Assembly: GCA_030141605.1 (NCBI GenBank)
Contig: JAQGDQ010001329.1
Coordinates: forward strand, 1-47,032
From: Tubiluchus corallicola
Taxonomy: Eukaryota; Priapulida; Priapulimorpha; Priapulimorphida; Tubiluchidae
Reading direction: 5' to 3'
Length of the DNA stretch: 47,032 nt
Numbering within the stretch: position 1 is the stretch's first letter; each line of letters opens with the position of its first letter. The translations under genes and the position numbers were made by a program. Below, one piece after another: positions 23,306-34,559 of this stretch. Below the pieces are notes generated by a model. It searched no databases. It was not told the origin of the DNA and saw only the letters and a program-made list of their open reading frames with translations.

Positions 23306-24780
23306 CTAAACAAAATACTTTGCTTATGGAGGAAGTTTCGAAGTAATATAAACTCTTATAATCCAAAAAAATTAATGGGGGGTAAGTGAATAAATGACGT
23401 GAGCAGAATAATCATGATGTACCCATAGCTAACAAAGTTGAATAACAACGTGTCTGACCGCAAGTGCATATGAGATTTATTACCAAAGATGTGAAGTAAT
23501 CATATTGAGGCAGGATTTATAAACAGACTCTGGAAGATCAGTGTCCCATCTTAAGATCACATCTAATAATGTAAATCACGTTACAGTAATGTCTGTACAG
23601 TTAAGACATTTACAGAAATTTCAAGACCGTGGTGAGCAAAGGATTGTTTCTCAATGAACTCTATGAGAGCAAAATAAAACTCAGTGTCACAGTGTATGTT
23701 TCCTGTGATGTTATAGGTTAAAGAATTCCTATTTGACGTCAATTTACAATTTCACCTAGTTTTGATTTTGAAATGCAAATCAATGTTGGCCATTCTGTAT
23801 CGGATCCTTTAAGTGGTCTGGCCTCCAAAGCTCAACACCAGGTTGTTCTCAGAACATAATTTTTTGGTCGCGTCAGTGGCAGATTTCATGTTTGTCGTAA
23901 TTTGGTGATTTGACCTCTTTTTTCCATTTAAATCCAATCCCTTCCCAGCCAGGTAATGTGATTTTTCTTAAAATTCGGATTGAAGCATTTCCAGAGAAAC
24001 AAAAACATTGTGTTTTTTTTCGTATTTTTGCAATAGCAGAAGCTACTCAGTGCCATGTGGTCAATAACTCAATAACAATAATAGCAGTAACAGATTGGCT
24101 GCTTATGCGGAATGCTCCTTCATTGTTGATTTACCCCGATTAGCAACATGCCTGCTGAAGCTCTTTGCCACTTAAGCAGCACTTATACTTCCTACTTATA
24201 CTTACATTTTGGAAGCTTTTGTGCTGCATTGGTTACAGACACTATCCACTTTCATAGAAAATAGAGTATTTAAGTTTAAAAGTCATGTTATCCAAATTTA
24301 GATAGCTAAAACACTGTAGCTATTTAATAAATTGCCCACCAAATCTCAGTCTACTGTCCTTACTGACTTCGTCTTCCAGGATTGAGTTCAGTTCAATCCT
24401 GCAAACCTTTGCAGCATGTAACAAAACACTACAGCAGTAATCTCAGAGCCTGCAAGTGTGGCGAGCAGCCGTGTAAAAGTTAAGGTAATCGAGGCTCTTC
24501 GGGTTTTGCTAGTCATCAGGTTTTAAAGGCTTAGCATTTAAAGCTGCTACAAAATAGAAAACTAAAATATGGTTGATTTGTTATGTAAGCTATGTTTGGA
24601 GTAATATGCAGGGCTTCGCAATCCACATTAGCTTAACTTAGTAAATGTAGTTGACTAAATGAAAATAATTAAATTTCAAAGTAATAAGACACACTCCACT
24701 AAATCAGTACGTATGGACAAATGCATAATCACAGCTTAACAGTAAAGCACATTTGTGGCAGTTGCCTGTGTCAGTGGACT
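23306..24780. other. Region expected to hold 5' exons of the EXTL2-like gene; none placed
   Basis: The GT64 N-terminal segment (the strand ending in a V-W-N motif) must be encoded upstream of 23305 on the minus strand. I found no exon with that signature between here and the sulfotransferase gene at 27.5 kb. No other feature is seen. Confidence 0.35.
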
Positions 24781-25085
24781 GCTTAGAGGACAAAAAACTT
24801 CCTTCCCAAATGACTTCCTAGAAGGCAGAACATTTCCTAGATGACAGAGGACTTCCTAGATGACAGAAGACATGCAAAAGGACAGACAGCTTCTTTGAGA
24901 ACAGAGGGACCTGTTATAGGACTTCCTAGATGCCAGAGGACATGCTAGAATCCAAAGTCTTTCTTGAGGATTTCCTACAAGACAGAAGACTTTCAGTAAA
25001 ACAAAGAACTTCCCAAAGAACTTCATAACGGACAGAATACTTATAGGAGGACAGAGGACTTCCAAAAGGACAGAAGGACATCCTA
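24781..25085 (+). repeat. Degenerate minisatellite, motif GGACAGAGGACTTCC, array A
   Basis: About a dozen imperfect units of roughly 20-28 bases built on AGGACAGAGGACTTCCTAGA (for example GATGACAGAGGACTTCC and AAGGACAGACAGCTTC). Same motif and orientation as array B at 30040-30700, inverted relative to array C at 37436-37760. Confidence 0.8.
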
Positions 25086-27111
25086 GCTAAACATCGTACA
25101 ATGAAAAGAACATGATTCTGAATGCTTGTATTTTGAGCATCTACAATCTTACTTATTATTATTTTTTGGCTAAACGAAACCCGGTTTGCAATTTTGACAC
25201 GACACGTCTAATTTTGGTATCATGGGAAATGCAGTAATGTAAGGAAGTCTCTGTACAATTTTTGGCTGGTTTCACGTAGGATTTAAAAGAAACCATGTTA
25301 TCCCATATATTAAGTAAAGGATTCACCTATACACGAAAAAAGTATCTAAGCAAATTTGATTTTCTCATTAATTACCAGACAGTTAAAGTTAGATCGTCTC
25401 TCATTACACAATACGACTTAATTTCGTTTTCCTTGATTGTTCTCATATATATACATAAATAATCCCGAAGGTTTCGATTCTTATAGGTTTTTGTCTTGGT
25501 ACGAAAATACCGCAAACACGAGTTTGTTTCAATTAATTAAAATGTTGTGCGCTTAAGCACGACGTACATTATGTTATTACTTATGCGAAACTTGAAAATT
25601 AAAGAATTTTTTGCAAAATTTTGCGCCTCCGGAAATTTGACGCTCTAGGCAACTGCCTGGCTGGCAAAATTCTCCAATATCCAGCATCCAACAATACTTT
25701 ACAAAATTACAGTATAAAGGGGCACATCACTAAATATATGCTCCTACTAAAAAACTGTTTTGCTTGGTTTTGCTGAAACTCGCTCAGAAACAGTAATTTT
25801 AATTTGATGTGCTCATTTATACACCTGCAGTACCTCTCCATGACCCCACGAAGCCATAAATTTTATTAGGCGTGTCAGTGTATTCTATGGTACTATTTAG
25901 ACTAGTATGTTATACTTGGTAAAACTACACGCCTTGCTACCAAGCTTAACTTCATATTGTCGCTAATTAGACTGTTACAAATATCAATGGGACTTATTGC
26001 ACATAATTTTGCAGTTTCTCTTTGAGTAAATAATAAGTATATAATGGTTGTATGCATGACATGTTGGTGAATACAAATGGAAAGGTATACCTGACTGCTG
26101 TTAACCTAGTGTTCAGTAACTTGAAATTTTCACAAGAAAATTGAGTTAAAGTTTTGCATGCGTTAACAAGCGGGTACTGTCTATCACTATCGGTGTTCCG
26201 ACTACGTTAGCGCTATAGTTTGGTAGTACCTGTATTGTGCCGCATTTTAACATAACGTTTACTTTCGTCGACTTTGACAGACTGTCTCCGCACTCACAGT
26301 GAGCCAATTCGATAGGTCGTCAGTTCACATGGTTTTTGGATTTTTTTAATAAATGTTATGATCTATGTTTTATTTTTTATGAAGAGGCGCGTGTTTAGTA
26401 CATGATTCATGAATGTAAACGTGTGAGGCGAAACAAATGCAGGTATGGTCAAATTTGACAATTTATGTGTGCCAAATCAATTTTTTTATATTAGCTTATA
26501 TGGTTCAGACAACTTTCGTACGATGTTCATCAGAACCGTTTATAGTTATTTAAATATATGACGTTTACATTGGACGATCAGTGAAATTTTTTATAATAAT
26601 GAGCTTAATTTTCTAAATCCATGAATTCGTAAAAAGTTAATAAGCATTCTACTATACATATTAAAGGTCGCCTTCAACTGATTCTTGTTGCTCCAGTACA
26701 CCCATGTACGCTGACCAGTTAATAGGCGCTGACGTCAATATTTGACCCGTGAGCCCCGTAATTATGATAGTGGTACGAAATTCAGCTTGCCCAGGCTATT
26801 TTGACAAGCCACAAGATGAACTACTTGTAGAACTTGCGATGCTTTATTGTAAAATTCATCAAATTATTATTATAATTATTATACAGTAATAATTTTTAGT
26901 TAGTCTTTTAGCGCTATGTTCACTATTTACTATAAGCGAAATAAATTTGCCTTCTAGATAATTTGTTTTCTGTGCATCACGAAATTTTTCCATTTCTATT
27001 GCCTGAATTTTATTTTTCAACATTCAAAAAACATTATAAGAGTAAAGTAATAGCAGTCTTTTTGTCATTAAATTGGCGGGAATTGATAGGAAAATGCACT
27101 TTTTATAACGA
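25086..27111. other. Intergenic, no gene seen
   Basis: AT-rich DNA with no motif-bearing ORF on either strand. No array or clear mobile element is seen. Confidence 0.45.
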
Positions 27112-27199
27112 GCTTAAGATGAAGATGATGATGCTGCTGATAATGATGATGAAGACAATGATGAAAGTGGTGGTTGGAGTGACGATGGCGATGATATAA
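27112..27199 (+). repeat. GAT-rich trinucleotide stretch
   Basis: An imperfect run of GAT/GAA/ATG triplets about 330 bases before the sulfotransferase ATG. Probably a simple repeat. Confidence 0.6.
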
Positions 27200-27530
27200 A
27201 GATTCATCTATCCCATTCCAGTGGTGACTGCAGTTACGTGTGTGCTATCAGCTTTATGACACATATTTCATCTTTCCACACAACGTTACTTTTTTCAAGA
27301 TAATGCTCAATTTGCCTTTACAAATGTTTAGTTTTTTCCTCTGTGTTAAATGTCCTTAATTTAATTGCATAAAGTCAACTCTTTAATTTCTTGCAGGGTT
27401 GAAAATGGTAAGATGAGAAAAGAAAAACAAGAACAGCAATTAAAATATAGCATGTATCAATCCGGGGATTATTTCATGTAATTCGTATTAAATCTATTAA
27501 ATTGAAGCAAGCTAATCAACGAACACAACA

Positions 27531-28531
27531 ATGCGTCGTGACGAGAAAAATGTAGGACGTAAGCTATGTACACTTCTAGCGGGAGCTGCCGGTTTCCTCG
27601 TGCTCATTGTCATGTCAAAAAATCTACTTTTAAAGAAATCAAATGGAATTGAACTCTTCGAGAACCTGTCGAAAGGCGAAGCTAATGAGGCAAGTAGTAT
27701 GCCTGTTTTCAACGCCAAATCAACAGAAGTTTATCGGGAAAGACTGCAACGTATCAGTGATGTCTGTAAAACTATGAAGGGTTCGTCTATAACGGAAAAC
27801 AACTTAAAGTTCATCTTGGTCAATGATAAATTTAAATTCCTGTACTGCCACATACCAAAGGTCGCCACGACCACTTGGAAATCTGTACTAATGAAAATAC
27901 AACAAGACGCAAATTATATCCTAATCAGAGAGTTCACTTCATACAAAACGAGTATAACCTGGGTATTTATTCAGAATCTCAGAGGCAGTACAGATTGCAG
28001 AATTACTACAAATTCCTGTTCGTTCGTCATCCTCTAGACAGAGTTGTCTCAGCATATCGCGACAAAGTCAATCGAACAGAAGAGGACAGCTTGTACTTCT
28101 TAGTGAAATACTACCTTCAGGGATCAAACGAATATCGCCAACGAGTTGAAACCGAACGAAATCGAACCGTAGACATGAAAAATTTTTCAGAATTTCTTCT
28201 TTTTCTGTTGGATTCAAGTTCTTACATGCCACCTTTCACGAGAAAACGTCACCAGGATCACCACATGTTTGAACATTGGGAACCCTACGTTACTTTGTGC
28301 AATCCTTGTGCCATAGATTATGATTTTATAGGAAAGTACGAAACAATGCATGACGATGCGAGTTATATCCTGAATGAGCTTAATGTCACCAAACTTGTTA
28401 GCTGGCCTAAGAATCGAAGGCCCAAGGTTGAGCATCAAAAGTATTTTCGATCAGTTCCTAGAAACACAACTAAAAAATTGTGTCAACGTTTCAGCGAAGA
28501 CATGGCGCTGTTTGATTACAATTGTTATTAA
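27531..28531 (+). CDS. Carbohydrate sulfotransferase (CHST8-14 / Sulfotransfer_2 type), single exon with one frame break
   Basis: The ATG at 27531 opens a basic N terminus and a signal anchor (LCTLLAGAAGFLVLIVM, about residues 15-31), as in Golgi type II sulfotransferases. The 5'-phosphosulfate site is CHIPKVATTTWKSVL; the 3'-phosphate site is FLFVRHPLDRVVSAYRDK. Later family landmarks are CNPCAIDYDFIGKYETMHDD and the C-terminal LFDYNCY. Such enzymes move sulfate from PAPS to GalNAc, GlcA or related sugars. The two halves lie in different frames. The frame changes near 27949-27950, between the two PAPS-site motifs, and fits the loss of a single base. Everything else is intact, so this is either a very young pseudogene or a sequence error. 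A variant polyadenylation signal ATTAAA lies near 28579. A decayed paralogue lies at 30.8 kb. Confidence 0.85.
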
Positions 28532-28539
28532 TTTCCATT

Positions 28540-30039
28540 ATTTTTTCTCAAAAAAATTTGAGATTGATGCCTTTGTAATTAAAATATACAATAGGTACAG
28601 GACATAACTTACTAACGGTTTGTGTTCTATATGCAAAGACAGTTCGTGTCACTACTGCCAGTAAAAATAATTCGTTGTATAGCGGATAATCCGTTGTATT
28701 GGTTGTGTGTAGCTGATTATTGATGCTTTAGGAATGGCAAAGCTATGAAGAGTCTGATTATAAAACGACACGTTTATTAAACATCGAACACAATAAATAT
28801 AACAGATAGCAATGCCAAAGGCCCCTGATCTAATGGCTCTCTACGCTCCGGCTCCCAGACTCAGTCTAGTTCTAATTCCTTGAGCTGGGCGCATCTTAGT
28901 AAAGTTATAAATAACAATAATTTTATCCCACGTAACTTCTACAATTGGTATAGAAAGGAAGAAGTGAACGGAACAATAATTAATAATCTCTTCCTCGCCC
29001 TCTTTCTCTAAGTTCCAGGGCCTACCCATGACTGAAAGTCTTGAAAAAGATGCTTGTGACACAAAAAACTTGTAAGGGTTGCCTTTCTAATTCTTCTTTT
29101 AGCTCAGGTAGGAAGAGTGTTTTCCTTGCGATTTCAAATTTGGCTAAAGAACTATTTTTGCACATCTTTGTTATGAATTTGTTTCAGAATGTCGAATTAT
29201 TTATTAGAAAATAGAATTGAAATCTATCACAAGTGATTGGCGTCTGAAAGAAGATTATTCCGTTCGGCAAAAAAGACTCAACCAGCTTGTATCTTGAATT
29301 TATTGTATGCATGATCATATTTCGGACGACTGTGTAATAACTATAAGTAATAATCAGATCAACCTAGGAAATAGATAACGATAGCCTGAACTCTGTGACA
29401 TTGAAAGGGCTGTTAGCCTATATTGTTTCAGCTAGGGTTAACAATAACAGCTAGTTTATAACACAATACCACAGCACACCATTTCCGAGTTAAATAGCCA
29501 GTGGTCAAACTCCATTGTCCGAGAGTGAAATTCGTGTAGCCAACTCCAACTAATTTAACGAATATTAATGACAGCCTAAAGTAAGGCTATGTGCTACTGG
29601 AACTGGGCCTTGTCCCACTGACAGTAAATTCTTCAAGGCAGTAGTCAAGTCAGAGTGCTCTGACGGCCAGCCACGGAGTGTGTCGTGTCATCTGACAGAG
29701 TGAGAGAGAGATTTTGGGTTGGTTGTTTTCGGTTCGTGACAAAGGACGGAGTGGGCTCTCAAACCAAGGACTCTAAAGGTAGGAGATCGTTTACTATAGC
29801 TCAGCGTAGAGGAAACATCTGCATCATTGGAACTCCAACCACTGGTGCTTAGGATGTCTCGAGTAGAGTTTGGACTTGGCCAATTACAGTCATCTAAGAT
29901 TGGCCAGTCCCCGAGTTAAGTAGCTTTATATACTACTTAGTAAAAGTTGAGTAATTTGTGTTTACTGGTACTAAATTGTACATGTTTTTAAAACAAAGGT
30001 TGTTACGGAATCGTAGAATATTGTATCGACTTCCAAAAT
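28540..30039. other. Spacer between sulfotransferase copies, repeat DNA
   Basis: Contains an LTR-like relic (28660-28880) and a GC-richer stretch at about 29.5-29.93 kb without recognisable coding potential. No gene is seen. Confidence 0.45.
28660..28880 (+). repeat. LTR-like dispersed repeat, 5' part
   Basis: Closest to 40255-40400: TTGTGTGTAGCTG, then AATGGCAAAGCTAT, TTTATTAAA, CAATAAATATAA, GATAGCAATGCCAA and CCTGATCTA. A second fragment of the family at 40229-40625. Confidence 0.65.
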
Positions 30040-30700
30040 TACAGAGGTTTTTCAAAAGGACAGAGGACTTCCAACAGGACAGGGGACTTCCAAGACTACA
30101 GAGGTTCTCCAAAAGAGCAGAGAACTCTCTAAAAGACAGATGACTTCCTAGGAGACAAAGTTCTTCCTAGAGGATTGAACACTTCGAATAGGACAGATGA
30201 CTTCTTTGAAGACGGAAGACCTACTAGAGGACTTCCTAAGCAAGTGAGGGTTTCTAGAACACAAAGGTTTTCCTAGTGGACTTCCTCGAAGGACAGAGGG
30301 CGTCTAAGAGGAAAGAGGATTTGTAAGAGGACAGAAGGCTTCCAAGAGGACAGAGGACTTCCGAGATGAAATCCCAGAGGACACAAGATTTGCAAAAAGA
30401 CAAAATTCTTCCCAAAGGACTTCATGGAGGATACAATACTTCCAAGAGGGCAGATGACTTCCAAGAGGTCAGAAGACTTCCCAGAGGACTTCCTAGAAGA
30501 CAGATGACTTCCTAGAAGACATTGTTCTTCCTAGAGGATTGAACACTTCCAATAGGACAGATGACTTCTTTGAAGACAGAAGCCCTCCTAGAGGTCTTAC
30601 TAGATGCCAGAGGGCATCCTAGAAGCCAAAGGTCTTCCTAGTAGACTTCCTAAAAGACAGAAGACTTCCAGAGGACAGAGGACTTCCAAGAAGACAAATG
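30040..30700 (+). repeat. Degenerate minisatellite, motif GGACAGAGGACTTCC, array B
   Basis: About 660 bases of imperfect units built on AGAGGACAGAGGACTTCCAA, with variants such as AGACAGATGACTTCCTAG. It has the same orientation as array A and ends about 100 bases before the decayed sulfotransferase copy. Confidence 0.85.
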
Positions 30701-30807
30701 TTTTATTTAAAAAATATTAACAAATTAAACAATTTTTTAAAAAAAAGTTTAACAAATTAGGAACCCGTAGAGTGTCAGAGACCCACTACTGAACTATATT
30801 ACATTCT

Positions 30808-31022
30808 CACAATCCTGTGCCATTCGTTATGGTCTTATAGGAAAGTATGAAGCAACATGCTCAGTGAATTAAATGTGACTGATCTTGTAACCTGCAATAA
30901 AAACAAAGATCTACGATTGTCAATCAAGAATTTTTTAGTATGATTCCTAGATCTGTTACAAAAATTGTGTCATACAATAAGTGAGGATTTGGCATTATTC
31001 GGGTATGAGTGCAGCGAGTTCA
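30808..31022 (+). pseudogene. Decayed second carbohydrate sulfotransferase copy, C-terminal part
   Basis: The stretch aligns to the end of the intact-looking gene. AATCCTGTGCCAT (against AATCCTTGTGCCAT) is followed by GGTCTTATAGGAAAGTA (GATTTTATAGGAAAGTA), AATTAAATGTGACTGATCTTG (AGCTTAATGTCACCAAACTTG), ATTCCTAGATCTGTTAC and AAAAATTGTGTCA. Several indels break the frame, and the 5' two thirds of the gene are gone. It appears to be a relic of a tandem duplication of the 27.5-kb gene. Confidence 0.8.
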
Positions 31023-31850
31023 TAAACTTATCCTCGTCTATAGATTCAATTATTATTCTGACAAAGCGAACAAATGACTTATCTACTGTTAAAATATTAA
31101 CAAATTATTGAATTTGTTCATACATGAAGTATGGCACTAGCCCTCTAATCCCGCAAACACTATTAGTCTAATATTTTTCATGGTGCAGGGTATTATCGCC
31201 CCGTCACTAATGATTTGTAATTTTTAAATTACAAACTCGTTTGTTCTGACTGTAGAAGGTTTTAGATAGTCGCTTTTCTTTTAACTCCAGACAGAATTGA
31301 AAACAAGAAGTGGTACTTAAGTATGTGCCCACGCGCTACCACTCTGCTTTTTTACTGGGAATAACCGAATGCATATATATTAAAATTAAAAAAATTGCAA
31401 TTAATTTTTTGTGCAAATTTCACCGGAAGTTGCTTTGTGCAGTTTTGATAAAAGAAAACGGAAATAAAATAGTTTGTGTAAAATGTGAATAAACAACTCA
31501 GTGTATTTAATAGCCAGTATATTTACTTCGGCATTAATTTTTCGCGCAAGCTTTGCAAATCTTTTTGCGTTTTCGTTACTCTGTTAGAGTTTTCCTAAGT
31601 TTTTTTCTAATGTGTAGTCTAATTGGTATAGAATGTGTTACACGTTTAGGATAAAATTTGGTAGCATGAAGTATGAAGACAAGCTATCCAACAAGATTTA
31701 ATAAAAAGCAAGATGGTGTCATGGGAAAATAAGATTATAAAGAAGACATTGGATAAAAGAGTATGACCAGTGTACAAAAATACGAGTTTGCAAGGCTATG
31801 TTGTTTATAACTGAGTTTTAATTAACATAAATACGCTGAAGGAGCTAAAG
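31023..31850. other. Spacer, no gene seen
   Basis: AT-rich DNA between the sulfotransferase relic and the GT31 relic. ORF 31310-31492 shows no motif. Confidence 0.5.
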
Positions 31851-32470
31851 ATGTTCAACTTTATTCAACTACATAAGAAAAATTGGGAACAATTCAGGCT
31901 ATCGCAAGCTACCCGCATATGTTTTTTACGTTTGTTATTAATTTTCGCTACTTGTCTCTTTATTTACAAGTTTGCGAGTTCATATCACAAACACACGTCA
32001 ACTGTAAAAAAAGCTATCATGGCACTGAAAACGAGTAATTGCTCCGAATACCATATTATAAAAAAACACAGGAAAGAAATGCTGTTGTTTGTTGGCATCA
32101 TAAGTGCACCTATTCGCAGGGAACGACGGGATGCAATCCGATTGACGTGGATGAAATGGTGTCACAGTTTTGACGATGTCATCTGCAAGTTCTTTACTGA
32201 CGAACAGGATCACTTCGGACGCCGATTAAGGGATGAATTGCTTAATCCCTTTATTACTGAAGCCATGTTACACTGTGCTAGCCGAGACACCAGGTGGATA
32301 CAACTTCGGTAGGTGGCTCGCATGGATGATGCATTGGGCTTGGCAAAGATTTGAATTTCAGTATTTCCTGAGAATCGATGATGACACATTTCTGTGAGTT
32401 CCCAGAGTAAAAGCCGATTTTGTCTTCCTGACTAATGACAAGCTGTTGTGGACATACCAAAAATGCGATG
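31851..32470 (+). pseudogene. Beta-1,3-galactosyltransferase-like gene (GT31), broken
   Basis: The ATG at 31851 opens a signal anchor (CFLRLLLIFATCLFIYKFA, about residues 24-42) and LLFVGIISAPIRRERRDAI followed by RLTWMKW, the opening signature of GT31 enzymes (R-x-x-x-x-R-x-T-W). After a frame change between about 32250 and 32285 the homology goes on as GGYNFGRWLAWMMHWAW and FQYFLRIDDDTFL, holding the catalytic DDD. A TGA at about 32395 interrupts the frame directly after that motif; family-like sequence continues to a possible splice donor GGTAAG near 32470. With a frameshift and a stop it is probably a pseudogene. These enzymes add galactose or GlcNAc to glycans in the Golgi. Confidence 0.8.
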
Positions 32471-32479
32471 GTAAGAATC

Positions 32480-34270
32480 ATAAAGCAAGTCTGTGCCTGT
32501 GGTCTTTACTATAAATAACTACAGTAAATAAGTATGGTAAAGAATACCTGGATTAGTAATTTCTTGTGGCCAGTGTACAGAGGAATAGCTTTTGGGTTTG
32601 TTTCAATGTCCTAAATATGTAGCCACCTCGATTTCTACCCAGTATGTAAATTGTCGCAACTGCAACAAGTGAACTTATGCACAATATAAGCAGCCAAGCT
32701 TGGCCTCCTAATGTTGTATATCGGTTCACTTGTTACATTTTGTTTATTAGGAGAGGCGATCCTAACGCCAGAACAAAGAATTAGTACAATTATGTCTCTA
32801 CTAACCAAGACATAAAATAAATTATGTCATCACACATTCACAAGAGTGAAATTTAACTTGTCAGAATGTAACTAGAAATGACTTAGGAAGAGGTTCTCGT
32901 GTAAAGAACACTGTAAAAAACACAAAAATAGTACCTTCTATATCAGATTTAGGCAAAGATCACAACATTATTGCCACACGGTGTCAATACTGGCTTCTAG
33001 TTTCTTAAGTCACTTTGATAACTGCTTTCACAATGGTCACAATACAGAGCTTAAATGTTGATATTTAAGAATGTTGAAGAGAGAGAATGTTGGTATTAAT
33101 GCGCCTTGTCGTTTGCTTACCTAACTTATTGCAGTTCTTCTCGCTTCGGGTTAAACAGAAAAAGCCGTTCAAGTTAAAGGCATTCTTCTTTTCCTTCTTC
33201 TTCTTGTTCTGTTACTCTAAACATTTATTGTAGACGTTGAACCTCTATTCTTCCTTTATTAGTGCGTCGCACTGTCTCCTGTCTGCAGCATTACAGTATC
33301 AGCTCTTGTAATGCTATAGTTAGGTTTGGTCTCTCCTGATGTAAATCTCTATTAATACTTGATATCCAAGTTGTTTTTTGTATTACTGCAGGTTGTTTTG
33401 TAGGTTTCACTGTTTCATTTAATCTAATCTTAAGACTGTTTCTGTCAGTCGTGTTAAATGTCCTACCAATCTTTGTCTTCTGATTTTAATTTTAGTGTAC
33501 GAACGTTCCAAACTAGTTTTATTACGTAGCTGCAGGTTTGAAATGATATATGGCCATTTTATTTTTAAGATTTATCTGAGTAGACCTCTGTGAAACGCAC
33601 CTAATTCTGCTAATAGTGAAGCCTCACGTTTCACTCTTGTACATGAAGATACGAGCTAGATATTTCTTTTATTTTTATTACGAAAACACTAAACAACAAT
33701 ACAATATAGCAAAACACATTATGATTATATGGTATACATAGATACTTACTTTCATAATAAAATCGACATGGCATGATATCTATATAAATTGTTGCTTGCA
33801 TTATAGTCAGAAGCATTACTTGGGTGAGTATAGTGATATCTGCATTGAAGGGTCGCAACCTTGTTTTGAGGCATAGTTTCTTGCTGGTTAAAGTTGATTT
33901 AGTTTTTGATAGAACCATACATTGACTGTTGTTTCCTATTTTTGATCTCCACGAATTGCTTGACCCACTTTGCTGGTTGAAAAAGAAAAATTTTCCGCTA
34001 TATTGTCGTATCCCACATTTATATAGGCTCTCAACATAGCAAAAGTTTCGAGTACGTTCAACGCACACTAATCCAGAGACAGTAACTTTCTGTAGGGACA
34101 GAGAGATCAGCAAAGACAGAGAAAATTTTTAATCAAAAATATCTTGTTTACATTTATGGTGTAAGTTCGTACAACAAGGTTCATATCAATGTTAACATTA
34201 TTCTGATTTATAATGTGTCGCAATATGTCTCATTACGTTATATGTTATATAATATCTGCATATTGAATTT
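32480..34270. other. Spacer, no gene supported
   Basis: The middle part of a GT31 domain (Y-P-x-Y-x-S-G-x-x-Y) was looked for and not found. A 160-codon minus-strand ORF at 33631-34113 has no recognisable family. CAAGTGAAC and GTTCACTTG near 32.67 and 32.73 kb form a short inverted repeat. Confidence 0.4.
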
Positions 34271-34277
34271 CAAATTT

Positions 34278-34551
34278 TAAATTTCGGGGGCCTGATATGT
34301 GTCATGACGTTGTGGTTGTCCATCAAACTTATGAACAATCAAACATGGAACTTTGGAATCTAGTGAGCAAATCACCGAACTTGGATTACCAAGGAGTAAA
34401 ACACTTTCCTAAAAGTTGCTCTTTAGGACATCGCAATTGTGTAAAACCTTGTCACAATACGACCTTTACTGCTTATTCGTTTTGGAAGGGCGGGGAAGAA
34501 GAATTCAAAAAAAAGAAGCGAAAGACAAAGAAGACGTTGTCATTTAACTAA
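34278..34551 (+). pseudogene. Possible C-terminal exon of the GT31 gene
   Basis: The ORF reads PDMCHDVVVVHQTYEQSNME then LWNLVSKSP, which has the spacing of the last helix of some GT31 enzymes (D-x-C, V-x-H, L-W), and ends in a Lys-rich tail. It lies 1.8 kb past the broken GT31 gene on the same strand. No AG acceptor occurs just upstream, so either the exon is decayed or the match is chance. Confidence 0.28.
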
Positions 34552-34559
34552 ATTTAAAC

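Noticed and set aside
26963-27199. Plus-strand ORF before the sulfotransferase
   Set aside because: Its C-terminal half is the GAT/ATG triplet run and the N-terminal half has no signal.
33631-34113. 160-codon minus-strand ORF
   Set aside because: No family motif, no start context and no splice partner; its Cys-containing part was considered but matches nothing I know.
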